A DNA stretch of 64,000 nucleotides, taken from Streptomyces sp. HUAS ZL42 (GTDB taxonomy: Bacteria; Actinomycetota; Actinomycetes; Streptomycetales; Streptomycetaceae). The translations under genes were made by a program, and so were the position numbers. Positions 35,628-46,996 of the stretch are shown here, one piece after another (the first letter of the stretch is position 1; each line of letters opens with the position of its first letter). The DNA is taken from contig NZ_CP160403.1 of assembly GCF_040782645.1 (NCBI RefSeq), forward strand, positions 3,224,001 through 3,288,000. The letters are read 5' to 3'. The notes beneath the pieces were generated by a model. That model saw only the letters and a list, made by a program, of their open reading frames with translations, made no database searches and was not told the DNA's origin.

Positions 35628-37142
35628 TCAGCCCTCGCTGACGCCCAGCTTCTCCAGGATCAGCTCCTTGACGCGGGCCGCGTCCGCCTGACCGCGGGTG
35701 GCCTTCATGACGGCGCCGACCAGGGCGCCGGCCGCGGCCACCTTGCCGCCGCGGATCTTGTCCGCGATGCCCGGGTTTCCGGCGATGGCCTCGTCGACCG
35801 CCGTACCCAGCGCCGAGTCGTCGGAGACGACCTTCAGGCCGCGCTTGTCGACGACCTCGTCCGGGGTGCCCTCGCCGGCGAGGACGCCCTCGATGACCTG
35901 GCGGGCCAGCTTGTCGTTGAGCGAGCCCTCGGACACCAGCGCGGTCACCCGGGCGACCTGCTCCGGAGTGATGGCCAGCTCGTCCAGCGCCTTGCCCGAC
36001 TCGTTGGCGCTGCGGGCCAGTTCGCCCATCCACCACTTGCGGGCGGAGGCGGAGTCGGCACCGGCCTCGATCGTGGCGACGATCGGGTCCAGCGCACCGG
36101 CGTTGAGGATCGCCTGCATGTCGGTGGCGGAGATGCCCCACTCCGCGAGGAGGCGGTTGCGGCGGGCCAGCGGCAGCTCGGGCAGCCCGGCGCGGATCTC
36201 CTCGACCCACTCGCGCGAGGGGGCCACCGGAACGAGGTCCGGCTCGGGGAAGTACCGGTAGTCCTCGGCCTCTTCCTTCACGCGGCCCGAGGTCGTCGAC
36301 CCGGTGTCCTCGTGGAAGTGCCGGGTCTCCTGCACGATCGTGCCGCCACCGCTCAGCACGGCCGCGTGCCGCTGGATCTCGTAACGGCAGGCCCGCTCCA
36401 CGGAACGCAGCGAGTTGACGTTCTTCGTCTCGGAGCGGGTGCCGAACTTGTCGGAGCCCTTGGGCATCAGCGACAGGTTCACGTCGCAGCGCATCTGCCC
36501 CATCTCCATGCGGGCTTCCGACACGCCGAGCGCCTTGATGAGTTCGCGCAGCTCACGGACGTACGCCTTCGCCACCTCGGGAGCGCGCTCGCCGGCCCCG
36601 ACGATCGGCTTGGTGACGATCTCGATGAGCGGGATGCCCGCGCGGTTGTAGTCGAGGAGCGAGTGCGAGGCGCCGTGGATACGGCCCGTCGCGCCGCCGA
36701 CGTGCGTCGACTTGCCGGTGTCCTCCTCCATGTGGGCGCGCTCGATCTCCACGCGGAAGGTCTCGCCGTCCTCCAGCTGTACGTCGAGGTAGCCGTTGAA
36801 GGCGATCGGCTCGTCGTACTGGGAGGTCTGGAAGTTCTTCGGCATGTCCGGATAGAAGTAGTTCTTCCGGGCGAAGCGGCACCACTCGGCGATCTCGCAG
36901 TTCAGCGCGAGACCGATCCTGATCGCGGACTCGACGCCGGTCGCGTTGACGACCGGGAGCGAGCCGGGCAGGCCGAGGCAGGTGGGGCAGGTCTGGGTGT
37001 TCGGCTCGGCACCGAGCGCGGTCGAACAGCCACAGAACATCTTGGTCTTGGTGCCGAGTTCGACATGGACCTCGAGGCCCATGACGGGGTCGTACGACGC
37101 CAGCGCGTCCTCGTACGACACCAGGTCGGTCGTGGTGGTCAC
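35628..37142 (-). CDS. gatB: Asp-tRNA(Asn)/Glu-tRNA(Gln) amidotransferase subunit B
   Basis: A 504-residue subunit that binds misacylated tRNA and activates the side-chain carboxylate with ATP. GTG 37142 with GGGAAG upstream. The N-terminal catalytic domain shows [60 protein letters not shown] and the zinc cysteines; the C-terminal YqeY/tail region follows ([20 protein letters not shown]). It is the last gene of the gatC-gatA-small gene-gatB operon. Confidence 0.96.
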   Translation of the reverse strand: MTTTTDLVSYEDALASYDPVMGLEVHVELGTKTKMFCGCSTALGAEPNTQTCPTCLGLPGSLPVVNATGVESAIRIGLALNCEIAEWCRFARKNYFYPDMPKNFQTSQYDEPIAFNGYLDVQLEDGETFRVEIERAHMEEDTGKSTHVGGATGRIHGASHSLLDYNRAGIPLIEIVTKPIVGAGERAPEVAKAYVRELRELIKALGVSEARMEMGQMRCDVNLSLMPKGSDKFGTRSETKNVNSLRSVERACRYEIQRHAAVLSGGGTIVQETRHFHEDTGSTTSGRVKEEAEDYRYFPEPDLVPVAPSREWVEEIRAGLPELPLARRNRLLAEWGISATDMQAILNAGALDPIVATIEAGADSASARKWWMGELARSANESGKALDELAITPEQVARVTALVSEGSLNDKLARQVIEGVLAGEGTPDEVVDKRGLKVVSDDSALGTAVDEAIAGNPGIADKIRGGKVAAAGALVGAVMKATRGQADAARVKELILEKLGVSEG

Positions 37143-37157
37143 GGTGAAACTTCCCTC

Positions 37158-37397
37158 TCAGCCCAGCAGGACGTCGTCGTCGCCCAGCCGCTTCAGCTCG
37201 CGGTAGAGGATGGCGAGGCCGGTGACGATGGCGACGGCGGACACGGTGGCGTCGATCAGGACCAGGGTGTCCTTCTCGGCACGGGCCTTCTTGAGTCGCT
37301 TGGCGACGCCGAACGCGCCGAACGCGGTCCCGGCCATGGACAGGTACGTGCCGGACTTGGACTTCTTGAAGCCTTTGGCCTTGGTCAGTGCACTCAC
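37158..37397 (-). CDS. small membrane protein inside the gat operon, 79 aa
   Basis: Starts at GTG 37397 ([20 protein letters not shown]), GGAGG 10 nt upstream. The GTGA sequence makes a 4-bp overlap with the gatA stop, and the gatB start follows its stop by 15 bp, so it is an integral member of the operon. A Lys-rich N-terminus, one moderately hydrophobic stretch ([15 protein letters not shown]) and one clear membrane segment ([20 protein letters not shown]), then a charged tail. A similar gene sits between gatA and gatB in S. coelicolor (from memory). Function unknown; position suggests a link to translation or membrane anchoring, unproven. Confidence 0.8.
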   Translation of the reverse strand: MSALTKAKGFKKSKSGTYLSMAGTAFGAFGVAKRLKKARAEKDTLVLIDATVSAVAIVTGLAILYRELKRLGDDDVLLG

Positions 37398-38887
37398 AGC
37401 GACGGAGCCTCCTCGAGGAGCGGGTGACCCCACTTTTCCACGAAGGCGGCCTCGACGGCTGCTCCCACCTTGTACAGGCGGTCGTCCTTCAGCGCAGGGG
37501 CGATGATCTGCAGACCGACCGGGAGGTTGTCCTCCGGTGCGAGACCGCACGGCAGCGACATGGCCGCGTTGCCCGCCAGGTTGGTCGGGATGGTGCACAG
37601 GTCGGCCAGGTACATCGCCATCGGGTCGTCGGCTCGCTCGCCGATCGGGAAGGCGGTGGTCGGCGTGGTCGGGGAGACGATCACGTCGACCTGCTCGAAG
37701 GCCTTCTCGAAGTCGCGGGTGATGAGGGTGCGGACCTTCTGCGCGCTGCCGTAGTACGCGTCGTAGTACCCGCTCGACAGGGCGTAGGTGCCGAGCATGA
37801 TGCGGCGCTTCACCTCGGGGCCGAAGCCGGCCTCACGGGTGATCGAGGTGACCTCCTCGGCCGAGTGCGTGCCGTCGTCGCCGGTACGCAGGCCGTAGCG
37901 CAGGCCGTCGAAGCGGGCGAGGTTGGACGAACACTCGGACGGCGCGATCAGGTAGTACGCCGACAGCGCGAGGTCGAAGGACGGGCAGTCCAGCTCGACG
38001 ATCTCGGCGCCGAGCTCCTTGAGGAGGGCGACGGACTCGTCGAACCGCTGGATGACGCCGGCCTGGTAGCCCTCGCCGCGGAACTGCTTGACGACACCGA
38101 CGCGCATGCCTTCGACGCTGCCGTTGCGGGCGGCCTCGACGACCGGGGGGACGGGGGCGTCGATGGAGGTGGAGTCGAGCGGGTCGTGCCCGGCGATGAC
38201 CTCGTGCAGCAGGGCCGCGTCCAGGACCGTACGGGCGCAGGGCCCGCCCTGGTCGAGGGAGGAGGAGAAGGCGACCATCCCGAAGCGGGAGACCGCGCCG
38301 TACGTCGGCTTCACGCCGACCGTGCCGGTGACGGCGGCCGGCTGACGGATGGAGCCGCCGGTGTCGGTGCCGATGGCGAGCGGGGCCTGGAAGGAGGCGA
38401 GCGCGGCGGACGAACCGCCACCGGAGCCGCCGGGGATCCTGGTCAGGTCCCAGGGGTTGCCGGTGGGCCCGAACGCGCTGTTCTCCGTCGACGACCCCAT
38501 GGCGAACTCGTCCATGTTGGTCTTGCCGAGGATGACGACGTCGGCGGCCTTCAGCTTCTTGGTGAGGGTCGCGTCGTACGGCGGGATCCAGCCCTCGAGG
38601 ATCTTCGAACCGACGGTCGTCGGGATGCCCTCGGTGGTGAAGATGTCCTTGAGAGCGAGGGGGACACCGGCCAGCGGACCGAGCTTCTCGCCGCGCTCGC
38701 GCTTCTCGTCGACGGCGCGGGCCTGGGCCAGCGCCCCCTCACGGTCGACGTACAGGAAGGCGTGCACCTTCTCGTCGACGGCCTCGATGCGCGCGAGGTG
38801 GGCCTCGGTGACCTCGACGGCCGTGAGCTCGCCGGAGGCGATCTTCGCGGCGGTTTCGGCGGCCGTGAGCTTGATGATGTCCGTCAT
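37394..38887 (-). CDS. gatA: Asp-tRNA(Asn)/Glu-tRNA(Gln) amidotransferase subunit A
   Basis: A 497-residue amidase-signature enzyme that releases ammonia from glutamine. The Ser-cisSer-Lys triad is visible: Lys in [13 protein letters not shown] and the serines in [15 protein letters not shown] and [16 protein letters not shown] 38887 follows the gatC stop by 3 bp, so translation is coupled. The partner GatB modifies tRNA; this organism presumably makes Gln-tRNA and/or Asn-tRNA by transamidation. Confidence 0.97.
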   Translation of the reverse strand: MTDIIKLTAAETAAKIASGELTAVEVTEAHLARIEAVDEKVHAFLYVDREGALAQARAVDEKRERGEKLGPLAGVPLALKDIFTTEGIPTTVGSKILEGWIPPYDATLTKKLKAADVVILGKTNMDEFAMGSSTENSAFGPTGNPWDLTRIPGGSGGGSSAALASFQAPLAIGTDTGGSIRQPAAVTGTVGVKPTYGAVSRFGMVAFSSSLDQGGPCARTVLDAALLHEVIAGHDPLDSTSIDAPVPPVVEAARNGSVEGMRVGVVKQFRGEGYQAGVIQRFDESVALLKELGAEIVELDCPSFDLALSAYYLIAPSECSSNLARFDGLRYGLRTGDDGTHSAEEVTSITREAGFGPEVKRRIMLGTYALSSGYYDAYYGSAQKVRTLITRDFEKAFEQVDVIVSPTTPTTAFPIGERADDPMAMYLADLCTIPTNLAGNAAMSLPCGLAPEDNLPVGLQIIAPALKDDRLYKVGAAVEAAFVEKWGHPLLEEAPSL

Positions 38888-38890
38888 GGA

Positions 38891-39187
38891 TCAGTCCTCC
38901 CCCAGGATCTGCGGCACCTTGAAACGCTGCTGCTCCTGGGCCGGGGCGCCGGAGAGCGCCTGCTCGGGGGTGAGCGAGGGACGGACCTCGTCCGCCCGCA
39001 TGACGTTGGTCAGCGGGAGCGGGTGCGAGGTCGGCGGTACGTCTTGGTCGGCGACCTCGCTGACGCGGGCCACCGCGCCGATGATGTCGTCCAGCTGGCC
39101 TGCGAAGTGGTCGAGCTCTTCGGGCTTCAGCTCCAGACGCGCCAGCCGGGCGAGGTGGGCGACCTCCTCGCGCGTGATGCCAGGCAT
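38891..39187 (-). CDS. gatC: Asp-tRNA(Asn)/Glu-tRNA(Gln) amidotransferase subunit C
   Basis: A 98-residue belt-like subunit holding GatA and GatB together. [20 protein letters not shown] and the C-terminal [10 protein letters not shown] are typical. First gene of the operon; the promoter should lie in 39188-39293, ahead of the tandem repeat. Confidence 0.95.
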   Translation of the reverse strand: MPGITREEVAHLARLARLELKPEELDHFAGQLDDIIGAVARVSEVADQDVPPTSHPLPLTNVMRADEVRPSLTPEQALSGAPAQEQQRFKVPQILGED

Positions 39188-39293
39188 GCAGCGATCCTCT
39201 GGGGTGAGTGTGTGTGGTTTGGGCTGGGGCTAGTCGTCCCAATCCTATGGGGCTGGCCCCCGTGCCCGTGAAACGGTTTGCCGGGCCCCTTCA

Positions 39294-39518
39294 CCTCAGC
39301 CGCACCGCTTCCAGGCCCCATGACCGGTCATCTCACGGCGGAATCGGGCCGAGGGCCGGGTCGGCAGGCCCACTCGCGCATCCACGAGCGCCGGGGACAC
39401 AGGCCGCCTCAGCCGCACCGCTTCCAACCCCCATGACCGGCCATCTCACGGCGTAATCGGCCAAGGGCCGGGTCGGCACGCCCGCTCGCGGATCGACGAG
39501 CGACGGGGACACAGGCCG
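39294..39518. repeat. two-copy 113-bp tandem repeat in a gene-free region
   Basis: Copy 1 (39294-39406) and copy 2 (39407-39518) both begin CCTCAGCCGCACCGCTTCCA and end GGGGACACAGGCCG, with roughly a dozen substitutions between them. The whole 39188-39697 stretch (510 bp, between gatC and the RmdB-like gene) has no frame with a ribosome site. After the repeat comes a hairpin-capable GGAGCCTCCGCCGGGGTCC segment (~39533-39553) and short GGCGGGCA repeats near 39668. Confidence 0.85.
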
Positions 39519-39697
39519 GAAGGGTCCAGGGACGGAGCCTCCGCCGGGGTCCCGGGCGGAGCAACGGTGGCCGGCGCCGAATGCATCGCCTCGCTCCGGC
39601 CGCGGACGCCGACGGCGAGTCACCCCCGCCGGCGACGTCCACCCGGCATCCGGGCTGGGCTGAACCGGCGGGCAGGCGGGCAGGCGGGAAAAGCACC

Positions 39698-41920
39698 TCA
39701 CTCGGCCGCCGGCAGCGCCGCGCGCGGTCGCTGCCAGCCCCGCGATCCCCGGGCCCGCAGCCACGCCGTCGTCTCCTCCGGCGGCATCGCGGCCGCGACC
39801 AGCCACCCCTGTACGGCGTCGCAGCCCAGGTCCCGCAGCCGCTCCCACGTCTCGTCGTCCTCGACTCCCTCGGCCACCACGAGCAGCCCCAGTGAGTGCG
39901 CGAGGTCGACCGTGCACCGCACGATCTCCGCGTCCTCGGCGTCGACGGCCAGCCTCGCCACGAACGACCGGTCGATCTTCAGTTCGCTCACCGGCAGCCG
40001 CCGCAGATGCACCAGCGACGAGTAACCCGTCCCGAAGTCGTCCAGGGACATCTTCACGCCGTGCCCGGTCAGCCCGTTGAGCGTGTCGGCGGCCCGCTGC
40101 GGGTCCTCCAGCAGGACGTGCTCCGTGATCTCGAGCTGGAGCGCTCCCGCCGGGACTCCGTGCCGGGCGAGCCGCGCGGCCACCGAGCCCGCGAAACCGG
40201 GCGTGTGGACGTCGCGCGGGGAGACGTTGACCGCCACCGGCACGTACAGCCCCTGGGCCCGCCAGGCGGCGACCTGCCCGAGCGCCGTCTCCAGCACGTA
40301 CTCCGTCAGGTGCGGCATCAGACCCGACGACTCGGCGATGGCGATGAACTCGTCCGGCGGCACCTTCCCGCGCTCGGGATGCACCCACCGCACCAGCGCC
40401 TCCAGCCCCGCGACCTGCCCGTCGAAGCGGACCTTCGGCTGGTAGTGCAGCTGCACCTCGTGCGCGTCCAGGGCCCGGCGCAGATCGCCGAGCAGACCGA
40501 GCCGGTCGGGGGTGTTCGAGTCCCGCTTGGACTCGTACACCTCCACGCCCGTACGGTCCCGCTTCGCCTGGTACATCGCCACGTCCGCCCGCCGCAGCAT
40601 CCCCTCCGCGTCCAGCGCGTGGTCGGGGAAGACGGCGACCCCGGCGCTGGCCTCAAGGACGAGGGTGAGCCCGTCGAGGTCGAGCGGGGAGCTGAGCGCG
40701 GCGACCAGGCCCCGGGCGATACGGGTCGCGGACGTGGTGGAGTCGGCGACCGGCAGTAAGACGGCGAACTCGTCACCGCCGAGCCGCGCGGCCTCCGCCC
40801 CGCGCGGCAGGGCGAGGCGCAGCCGGTCGGCGATCTGCAACAGCAACCGGTCACCGGCGAGATGACCGAGCGTGTCGTTCACCGAGCGGAAGCGGTCCAG
40901 GTCGATCAGCATCAGGGCGGAGCGGGCGCCGATGCGCTCGGCGTCGTCCAGGGCGGTCCAGATGCGTTCCAGCAGCCACTGCCGGTTGGGCAGCCCGGTC
41001 AGCGGGTCGCGCAGCTGCTCCTCGGCCCGCGCGCGGGCGATCCACAGGGTGGAGTCGAGGGCGATGAGCGGGATGGCGAACAGCGGCAGCAGGATCGGTT
41101 TGGCCATGGCGACCACGCAGACGAGCGGCGCGATGCCGAGCAGGGCGACCGCGACCAGGCCCTGTCTGACCAGGGCGGTGCGGGCGACGGTGGGCAGGCC
41201 TCGGGAGCGCGGGGTGTGCAGGTACCAGAGCAGGACGCGGGTGACCGCGAGGTAGGCGGCCGCGACCAACACAACTTCCGGGGCGGTGTAGACCGTCCAG
41301 TGGTCCGGGTTCCAGGGGTTCTCGACGGACGGTACGGCCCCGAAGGCAGCCAGGACCAGGGCACCGGCGCCGATGCCGAGGATGTCCGCGGCACCGTGCA
41401 GAACGCCCTGCCGCCAGCGATTGCGGCGGGCGATGCCGACCAGGACGACGACGGTGAGGCTGACCATGCCGGCGGGCACCCAGCCGTACAGCAGCAGCAC
41501 GGCGAGGGTGAGGGCGGCGCCGGAGCCGGTGCCGCCCCACCAGCGCGCGCGGCCCAGCATGACCAGGTGACCGACGATGATGCCGGTCAGCACGGCCAGG
41601 GACCAGCCCACGGTGCCGGACGGGAAGAGCGCGTGGTTGCCGGTGAACCCCCGGTAGAAACCGGCGCCGAGGACGACCCCGGCCGCCGCGACCACCGCCG
41701 AGGGCAGTGCGGGCCAGGACAGGTGCCGTTCGGGCTCGGTGCCCGCGAGACCGTCGGGGTGCTCGGCGGTGAACGGCCCGTGCGTGTCCGCGGGGGTGTA
41801 CTGTCCGGGGACGCGCCCCTCCGCGCCCGTACGCTCCGATGACCGCGCCGCCCGCCCCCGCCATGCGCCGGTCAACCGGCGCAGCCGTGAGTCCGGGGCG
41901 GCGCTCTCGGTCGGTTCCAT
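39698..41920 (-). CDS. rmdB: membrane GGDEF-EAL protein, RmdB-like c-di-GMP phosphodiesterase; contains a TTA codon
   Basis: A 740-residue protein, start ATG 41920 (MEPTESAAPDSRLRRL) after AGGGA. About 80 soluble residues, a membrane region of roughly seven helices (~85-290), a GGDEF domain with intact GGDEF (381-385) and an EAL domain with intact EALVRW (E507), VAVNVS, ITEHVL, SLDDFGTGYSSL, LKIDRSFV and VAEGVE. Position next to ligA and the domain order match RmdB of S. coelicolor (SCO5495, from memory), a phosphodiesterase affecting development. Codon 388, just after GGDEF, is TTA (40757-40759), implying dependence on the bldA tRNA. Confidence 0.88.
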   Translation of the reverse strand: MEPTESAAPDSRLRRLTGAWRGRAARSSERTGAEGRVPGQYTPADTHGPFTAEHPDGLAGTEPERHLSWPALPSAVVAAAGVVLGAGFYRGFTGNHALFPSGTVGWSLAVLTGIIVGHLVMLGRARWWGGTGSGAALTLAVLLLYGWVPAGMVSLTVVVLVGIARRNRWRQGVLHGAADILGIGAGALVLAAFGAVPSVENPWNPDHWTVYTAPEVVLVAAAYLAVTRVLLWYLHTPRSRGLPTVARTALVRQGLVAVALLGIAPLVCVVAMAKPILLPLFAIPLIALDSTLWIARARAEEQLRDPLTGLPNRQWLLERIWTALDDAERIGARSALMLIDLDRFRSVNDTLGHLAGDRLLLQIADRLRLALPRGAEAARLGGDEFAVLLPVADSTTSATRIARGLVAALSSPLDLDGLTLVLEASAGVAVFPDHALDAEGMLRRADVAMYQAKRDRTGVEVYESKRDSNTPDRLGLLGDLRRALDAHEVQLHYQPKVRFDGQVAGLEALVRWVHPERGKVPPDEFIAIAESSGLMPHLTEYVLETALGQVAAWRAQGLYVPVAVNVSPRDVHTPGFAGSVAARLARHGVPAGALQLEITEHVLLEDPQRAADTLNGLTGHGVKMSLDDFGTGYSSLVHLRRLPVSELKIDRSFVARLAVDAEDAEIVRCTVDLAHSLGLLVVAEGVEDDETWERLRDLGCDAVQGWLVAAAMPPEETTAWLRARGSRGWQRPRAALPAAE

Positions 41921-42006
41921 TCCCGTCCCTCTCACAGCCGGCGGTGCCCACGCCACGCGGCCCGATGCCCGACATCCATCAACGGCGCCGCGTTGGAAAG
42001 CCCTTC

Positions 42007-42031
42007 CCCCTGCTCATCAAGAGCACAGGGG
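42007..42031 (-). terminator. possible terminator downstream of ligA
   Basis: CCCCTGCTC (42007-42015) can pair with GAG...CAGGGG (42021-42031) with a two-base bulge, 150 nt past the ligA stop. The rest of 41921-42180 shows nothing else I can assign. Confidence 0.4.
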
Positions 42032-42180
42032 ATGCCCCGACCGCAGCTGGGCACGGCAGGCGCACATCTCAACAGTAGGCCGCAGAAGGCTTCCACGGGC
42101 AGCGGTCGTAGACGGTTGCCCGAATGCGACCCGGCCACCCGTATGCATCTGGTATGCGCCGAACAGCTGTCCTTCAACCG

Positions 42181-44388
<2,208 letters not shown>

Positions 44389-45390
44389 TTACTCAGGGTT
44401 GTCCGCGAGGGATCTCGCCGCCCGGACGCAGTGGGCCAGGGCCCCCCGCGCGTACTCGGGGGAAGCGCCCGCGAGTCCGCACGCCGGAGTGACCGTGACG
44501 GCCTCCGCGAGAAGGCCCGGTCGCAGCCCCAGCCTGCGCCACAGCGTCCTGACACCCATGACGCTACCGGCAGGGTCCGACAATGGGCCGTCGGTGCCCG
44601 CGACGGTCCCGACGAAGAGCCGCGTGCCTCCTTCCACGGCTTCCCCGATCGCGTCGTCGTCACGCTCGGTGAGGAGCGAGAAGTCGAAGGAGATCGCTGC
44701 CGCGCCCGCCCGGCGCAGGAGGGCGAACGGGACGTCCGGTGCGCACGAGTGCACCACGACCGGGCCGTCGCCGTGAACCCCGATGACGTCCCGGAGCGCG
44801 GCTTCGACGATCTGCCGGTCCATGGCGCGGTGGGTGCGGTAGCCACTGGCGGTCTTCACGCGGCCGCGGAGTACGGCGGTGAGGGAGGGCTCGTCGAGCT
44901 GGAGGACGAGCTGGGCGCCGGGGACACGGCGCTGGGTTTCGGCGAGGTGGAGACGCAGGCCCTCGGTGAGGGAGGCGGTGAGGTCGCGGCAGGCGCCGGG
45001 GTCGGAGAGGGCGGCCTCGCCGTTCTTCAGCTCGAGGTTGGCAGCAAGGGTCCAGGGCCCTACGGCCTGCACCTTCAGCGGTCCCTCGTACCCCTGGGTG
45101 AACTCCTCCAGCGCGTCCAGGTCCTCCCCCAGCCAGGACCTTGCCCGTTTCGTGTCCCGGCCCGGGTGGTCGCCGATGCGCCAGCCGCTGGGCTCCACGC
45201 GCGCGTACAGCTCGACGAGCATTCCGGCGGTCCGGCCGGTCATGTCCGCGCCGGGGCCGCGGGCGGGCAGCTCGGGGAGGAACGGGAAGTCCTCGAACGT
45301 ACCGGTGACGGCCTTGGCGGCCTCTCGGGCGTCGCCGCCGGGCATGGAGCCGACGCCGGTGGCTGCGCCGAAGCTGAAGTGTGCGTTCAC
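44389..45390 (-). CDS. cobalamin-independent methionine synthase-like protein (C-terminal catalytic domain only)
   Basis: A 333-residue TIM-barrel protein of the MetE C-terminal family (PF01717). It lacks the N-terminal half of classical MetE. Zinc ligands are recognisable: His and Cys in VVVHSCAPDVPF and Cys in VTPACGLAGASPEYA; where MetE has a Glu ligand the sequence reads AISFDFS, so Asp may substitute. LQLDEPSL matches the homocysteine region. Such short core enzymes may use other methyl donors than polyglutamyl folate. GTG 45390 has no ribosome site but TAGGCT lies 6 nt upstream: a leaderless start. It probably forms an operon with ligA (15 bp gap). Confidence 0.82.
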   Translation of the reverse strand: MNAHFSFGAATGVGSMPGGDAREAAKAVTGTFEDFPFLPELPARGPGADMTGRTAGMLVELYARVEPSGWRIGDHPGRDTKRARSWLGEDLDALEEFTQGYEGPLKVQAVGPWTLAANLELKNGEAALSDPGACRDLTASLTEGLRLHLAETQRRVPGAQLVLQLDEPSLTAVLRGRVKTASGYRTHRAMDRQIVEAALRDVIGVHGDGPVVVHSCAPDVPFALLRRAGAAAISFDFSLLTERDDDAIGEAVEGGTRLFVGTVAGTDGPLSDPAGSVMGVRTLWRRLGLRPGLLAEAVTVTPACGLAGASPEYARGALAHCVRAARSLADNPE

Positions 45391-45396
45391 GTCTGA

Positions 45397-45402
45397 AGCC
45401 TA
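45397..45402 (-). promoter_or_regulatory. -10 element for a leaderless metE-like/ligA transcript
   Basis: TAGGCT on the minus strand, 6 nt before GTG 45390. AGGACA 19 nt further upstream is a weak -35 match. The predicted transcript begins at the start codon. Confidence 0.5.
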
Positions 45403-45480
45403 CGTATGTCGTCGAGTGCGGTGTCCTGGTGCCCACGTCGGCCTTCTCGCGCCCCCGCCGCCCCTACCCGTCCCATCCCG

Positions 45481-45575
45481 GGGCGCTGCCCCGGACCCCC
45501 GCTGGGGGCTGCGCCCCCGCCCCCAACCCCGCTTCGGCCCTGAACGGGCCTCGTCCGCAAACGCCGGACGGGCTG
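45481..45575 (+). repeat. dispersed Streptomyces palindromic repeat, copy C
   Basis: G/C stem segments (GGGCGCTGCCCCGGACCCCC, GGGGGCTGCGCCCCC) followed by CTGAACGGGCCTCGTCCGCA and ACGCCGGACGGGCTGG, the same order as copies A and B near 12.7 and 14.3 kb. It lies in the spacer between the SDR and MetE-like genes. Confidence 0.75.
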
Positions 45576-45643
45576 GATGATGCAGACCGGCGCTGAGCGG
45601 CCCGCCTCGCGGCCGACCGCGTCGGGTGGTGGGTGGGCATAGG

Positions 45644-45662
45644 CCGGGGGCGGAGCCCCCGG
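45644..45662 (-). terminator. terminator of the SDR gene
   Basis: CCGGGGGC (45644-45651) pairs with GCCCCCGG (45655-45662) around a GGA loop, 25 bp downstream of the SDR stop. Confidence 0.65.
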
Positions 45663-45686
45663 CGGTGTCCGGGGAGCTCACGGCGC

Positions 45687-46376
45687 TCAGCGGCCCGGCC
45701 GCACCGTCACGTCGTTGATCTCCGCGTCCCTCGGCAGGTCGATCGCCATCAGGATCGTCGTCGCCACCGACTCGGGGTCGATCCACTGCGACGCGTCATA
45801 CTCCTTGCCCTCCTGCCGGTGGACCTTCGCCTGCATCGGACTCGCCGTGCGGCCGGGGTAGACCGAGGTGACGCGGACGCCGCTCGCGTGCTCCTCGTGG
45901 CGCAGCGAATCGGCCAGAGCCTTCAGGCCGTGCTTCGACGCCGCGTACGCGGACCACTCGGCGTGGGCGTTCAGCCCCGCGCCCGAGTTGACGAACACCA
46001 CGTGGCCCCGCGCCGTCCGCAGCTGCGGCAGGAAGTGCCGGGTCAGCTCCGCGGGGGCGATCAGGTTGACGTTGAGCTGGTGGCGCCAGGTCTTCGGGGT
46101 GAGGTCGCCGACCCGGCCCAGATCGACCACGCCGGCGATGTGCAGCAGCGAGTCCACCCGGTCCGGGAGCGTCTGGTGTGAGAACGCCCAGCTCAGCTTG
46201 TCGGGATCCGCAAGATCGCCGACCAGCGTCCGCGCCCCGGGGAACTCCGCCGCCAGCTCCTTCGCCCGGCCGGCGTCACGCGCGTGCAGCACGAGATCGT
46301 CCCCGCGCGCGTGCAGACGGCGGGCCACGGCCGCGCCGATGCCGGAACCCGCCCCGGTGATCACATGAGTAGCCAT
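45687..46376 (-). CDS. short-chain dehydrogenase/reductase
   Basis: A 229-residue classical SDR. Start ATG 46376 (MATHVITGAGSGIGAAVARRL); ATG 46385 three codons upstream is equally possible, as neither has a good ribosome site. Cofactor motif TGAGSGIG, NVNLIAPAELTRHF, catalytic Ser in VFVNSGAG and Tyr/Lys in YAASKHGLKALADSL. A basic residue after the first strand (HARDAGR) suggests NADP(H). Substrate unknown. The LOG-like gene is just upstream in the same direction (30 bp), so they may be co-transcribed. Confidence 0.87.
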   Translation of the reverse strand: MATHVITGAGSGIGAAVARRLHARGDDLVLHARDAGRAKELAAEFPGARTLVGDLADPDKLSWAFSHQTLPDRVDSLLHIAGVVDLGRVGDLTPKTWRHQLNVNLIAPAELTRHFLPQLRTARGHVVFVNSGAGLNAHAEWSAYAASKHGLKALADSLRHEEHASGVRVTSVYPGRTASPMQAKVHRQEGKEYDASQWIDPESVATTILMAIDLPRDAEINDVTVRPGR

Positions 46377-46406
46377 GTCCGCCATGCTCGCATCACCCGC
46401 ACCCGC

Positions 46407-46946
46407 TCACTCCACGCCCCTGCGCTCTTCCAGGTAGGCCAGCGCCCCCACCGCTTCCTCCGCGAAGAACACCAGGTCGGTGAGCGGGCGGGGCAGGAAG
46501 CCCTCGTCCTCCATGCGCCGGAACTGCTCCTTCAGGCCGTCGTAGAAGCCCGCGGTGTTGAGGAGGACCACTGGCTTGTCCGTGTGGCCGTGTTTCTTCA
46601 GCTCCAGGATCTCCGTCGCCTCGTCGAGCGTCCCCGTCCCGCCGACCATGATCACCACCGCGTCGGCCTTCTCGAGGAGCAGTTTCTTCCGCTCGGCGAG
46701 GTCCTTCGCGATCACCATCTCGTCCGCGCCCTGGCGTGCCTTGGCGGCGAGGAAGTCCACGGAGACCCCGCAGAGCCGGCCTCCCGCCTCCTGCACACCG
46801 TCGGCGACCACCTTCATCAGGCCGACGTCCGAGCCGCCCCAGACGAGGGTGTGACCGCCCTTGCCCAGCAGGTTCGCGAATTCCCGCGCGGGGCGCGTGT
46901 ATCGGTCGTCGAGGTCGGCGGCGGAGAGGAAGACAGAGATGCGCAT
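46407..46946 (-). CDS. LOG-family protein (TIGR00730; nucleoside-monophosphate phosphoribohydrolase-like)
   Basis: A 179-residue Rossmann-type protein. It has SVFLSAADLDDRYTRPAREFANLLGKGGHTLVWGGSDVGLM and the family motif as VGGTGTLDEATEIL (usually PGGxGTxxE; here Val replaces Pro), with Glu present. Enzymes of this family split nucleoside 5'-monophosphates or their cytokinin-type derivatives into base and ribose 5-phosphate. ATG 46946 has a poor ribosome site. Not to be mistaken for lysine decarboxylase, an old misannotation. Confidence 0.82.
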   Translation of the reverse strand: MRISVFLSAADLDDRYTRPAREFANLLGKGGHTLVWGGSDVGLMKVVADGVQEAGGRLCGVSVDFLAAKARQGADEMVIAKDLAERKKLLLEKADAVVIMVGGTGTLDEATEILELKKHGHTDKPVVLLNTAGFYDGLKEQFRRMEDEGFLPRPLTDLVFFAEEAVGALAYLEERRGVE

Positions 46947-46996
46947 GGGGCCACCGTACGCGGGAAGAACCCGGGGCCCGCGAGTGCTTTTCCGGT

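Noticed and set aside
36376..36382. TTA triplet within gatB
   Set aside because: Out of frame: CGT TAC (Arg-Tyr).
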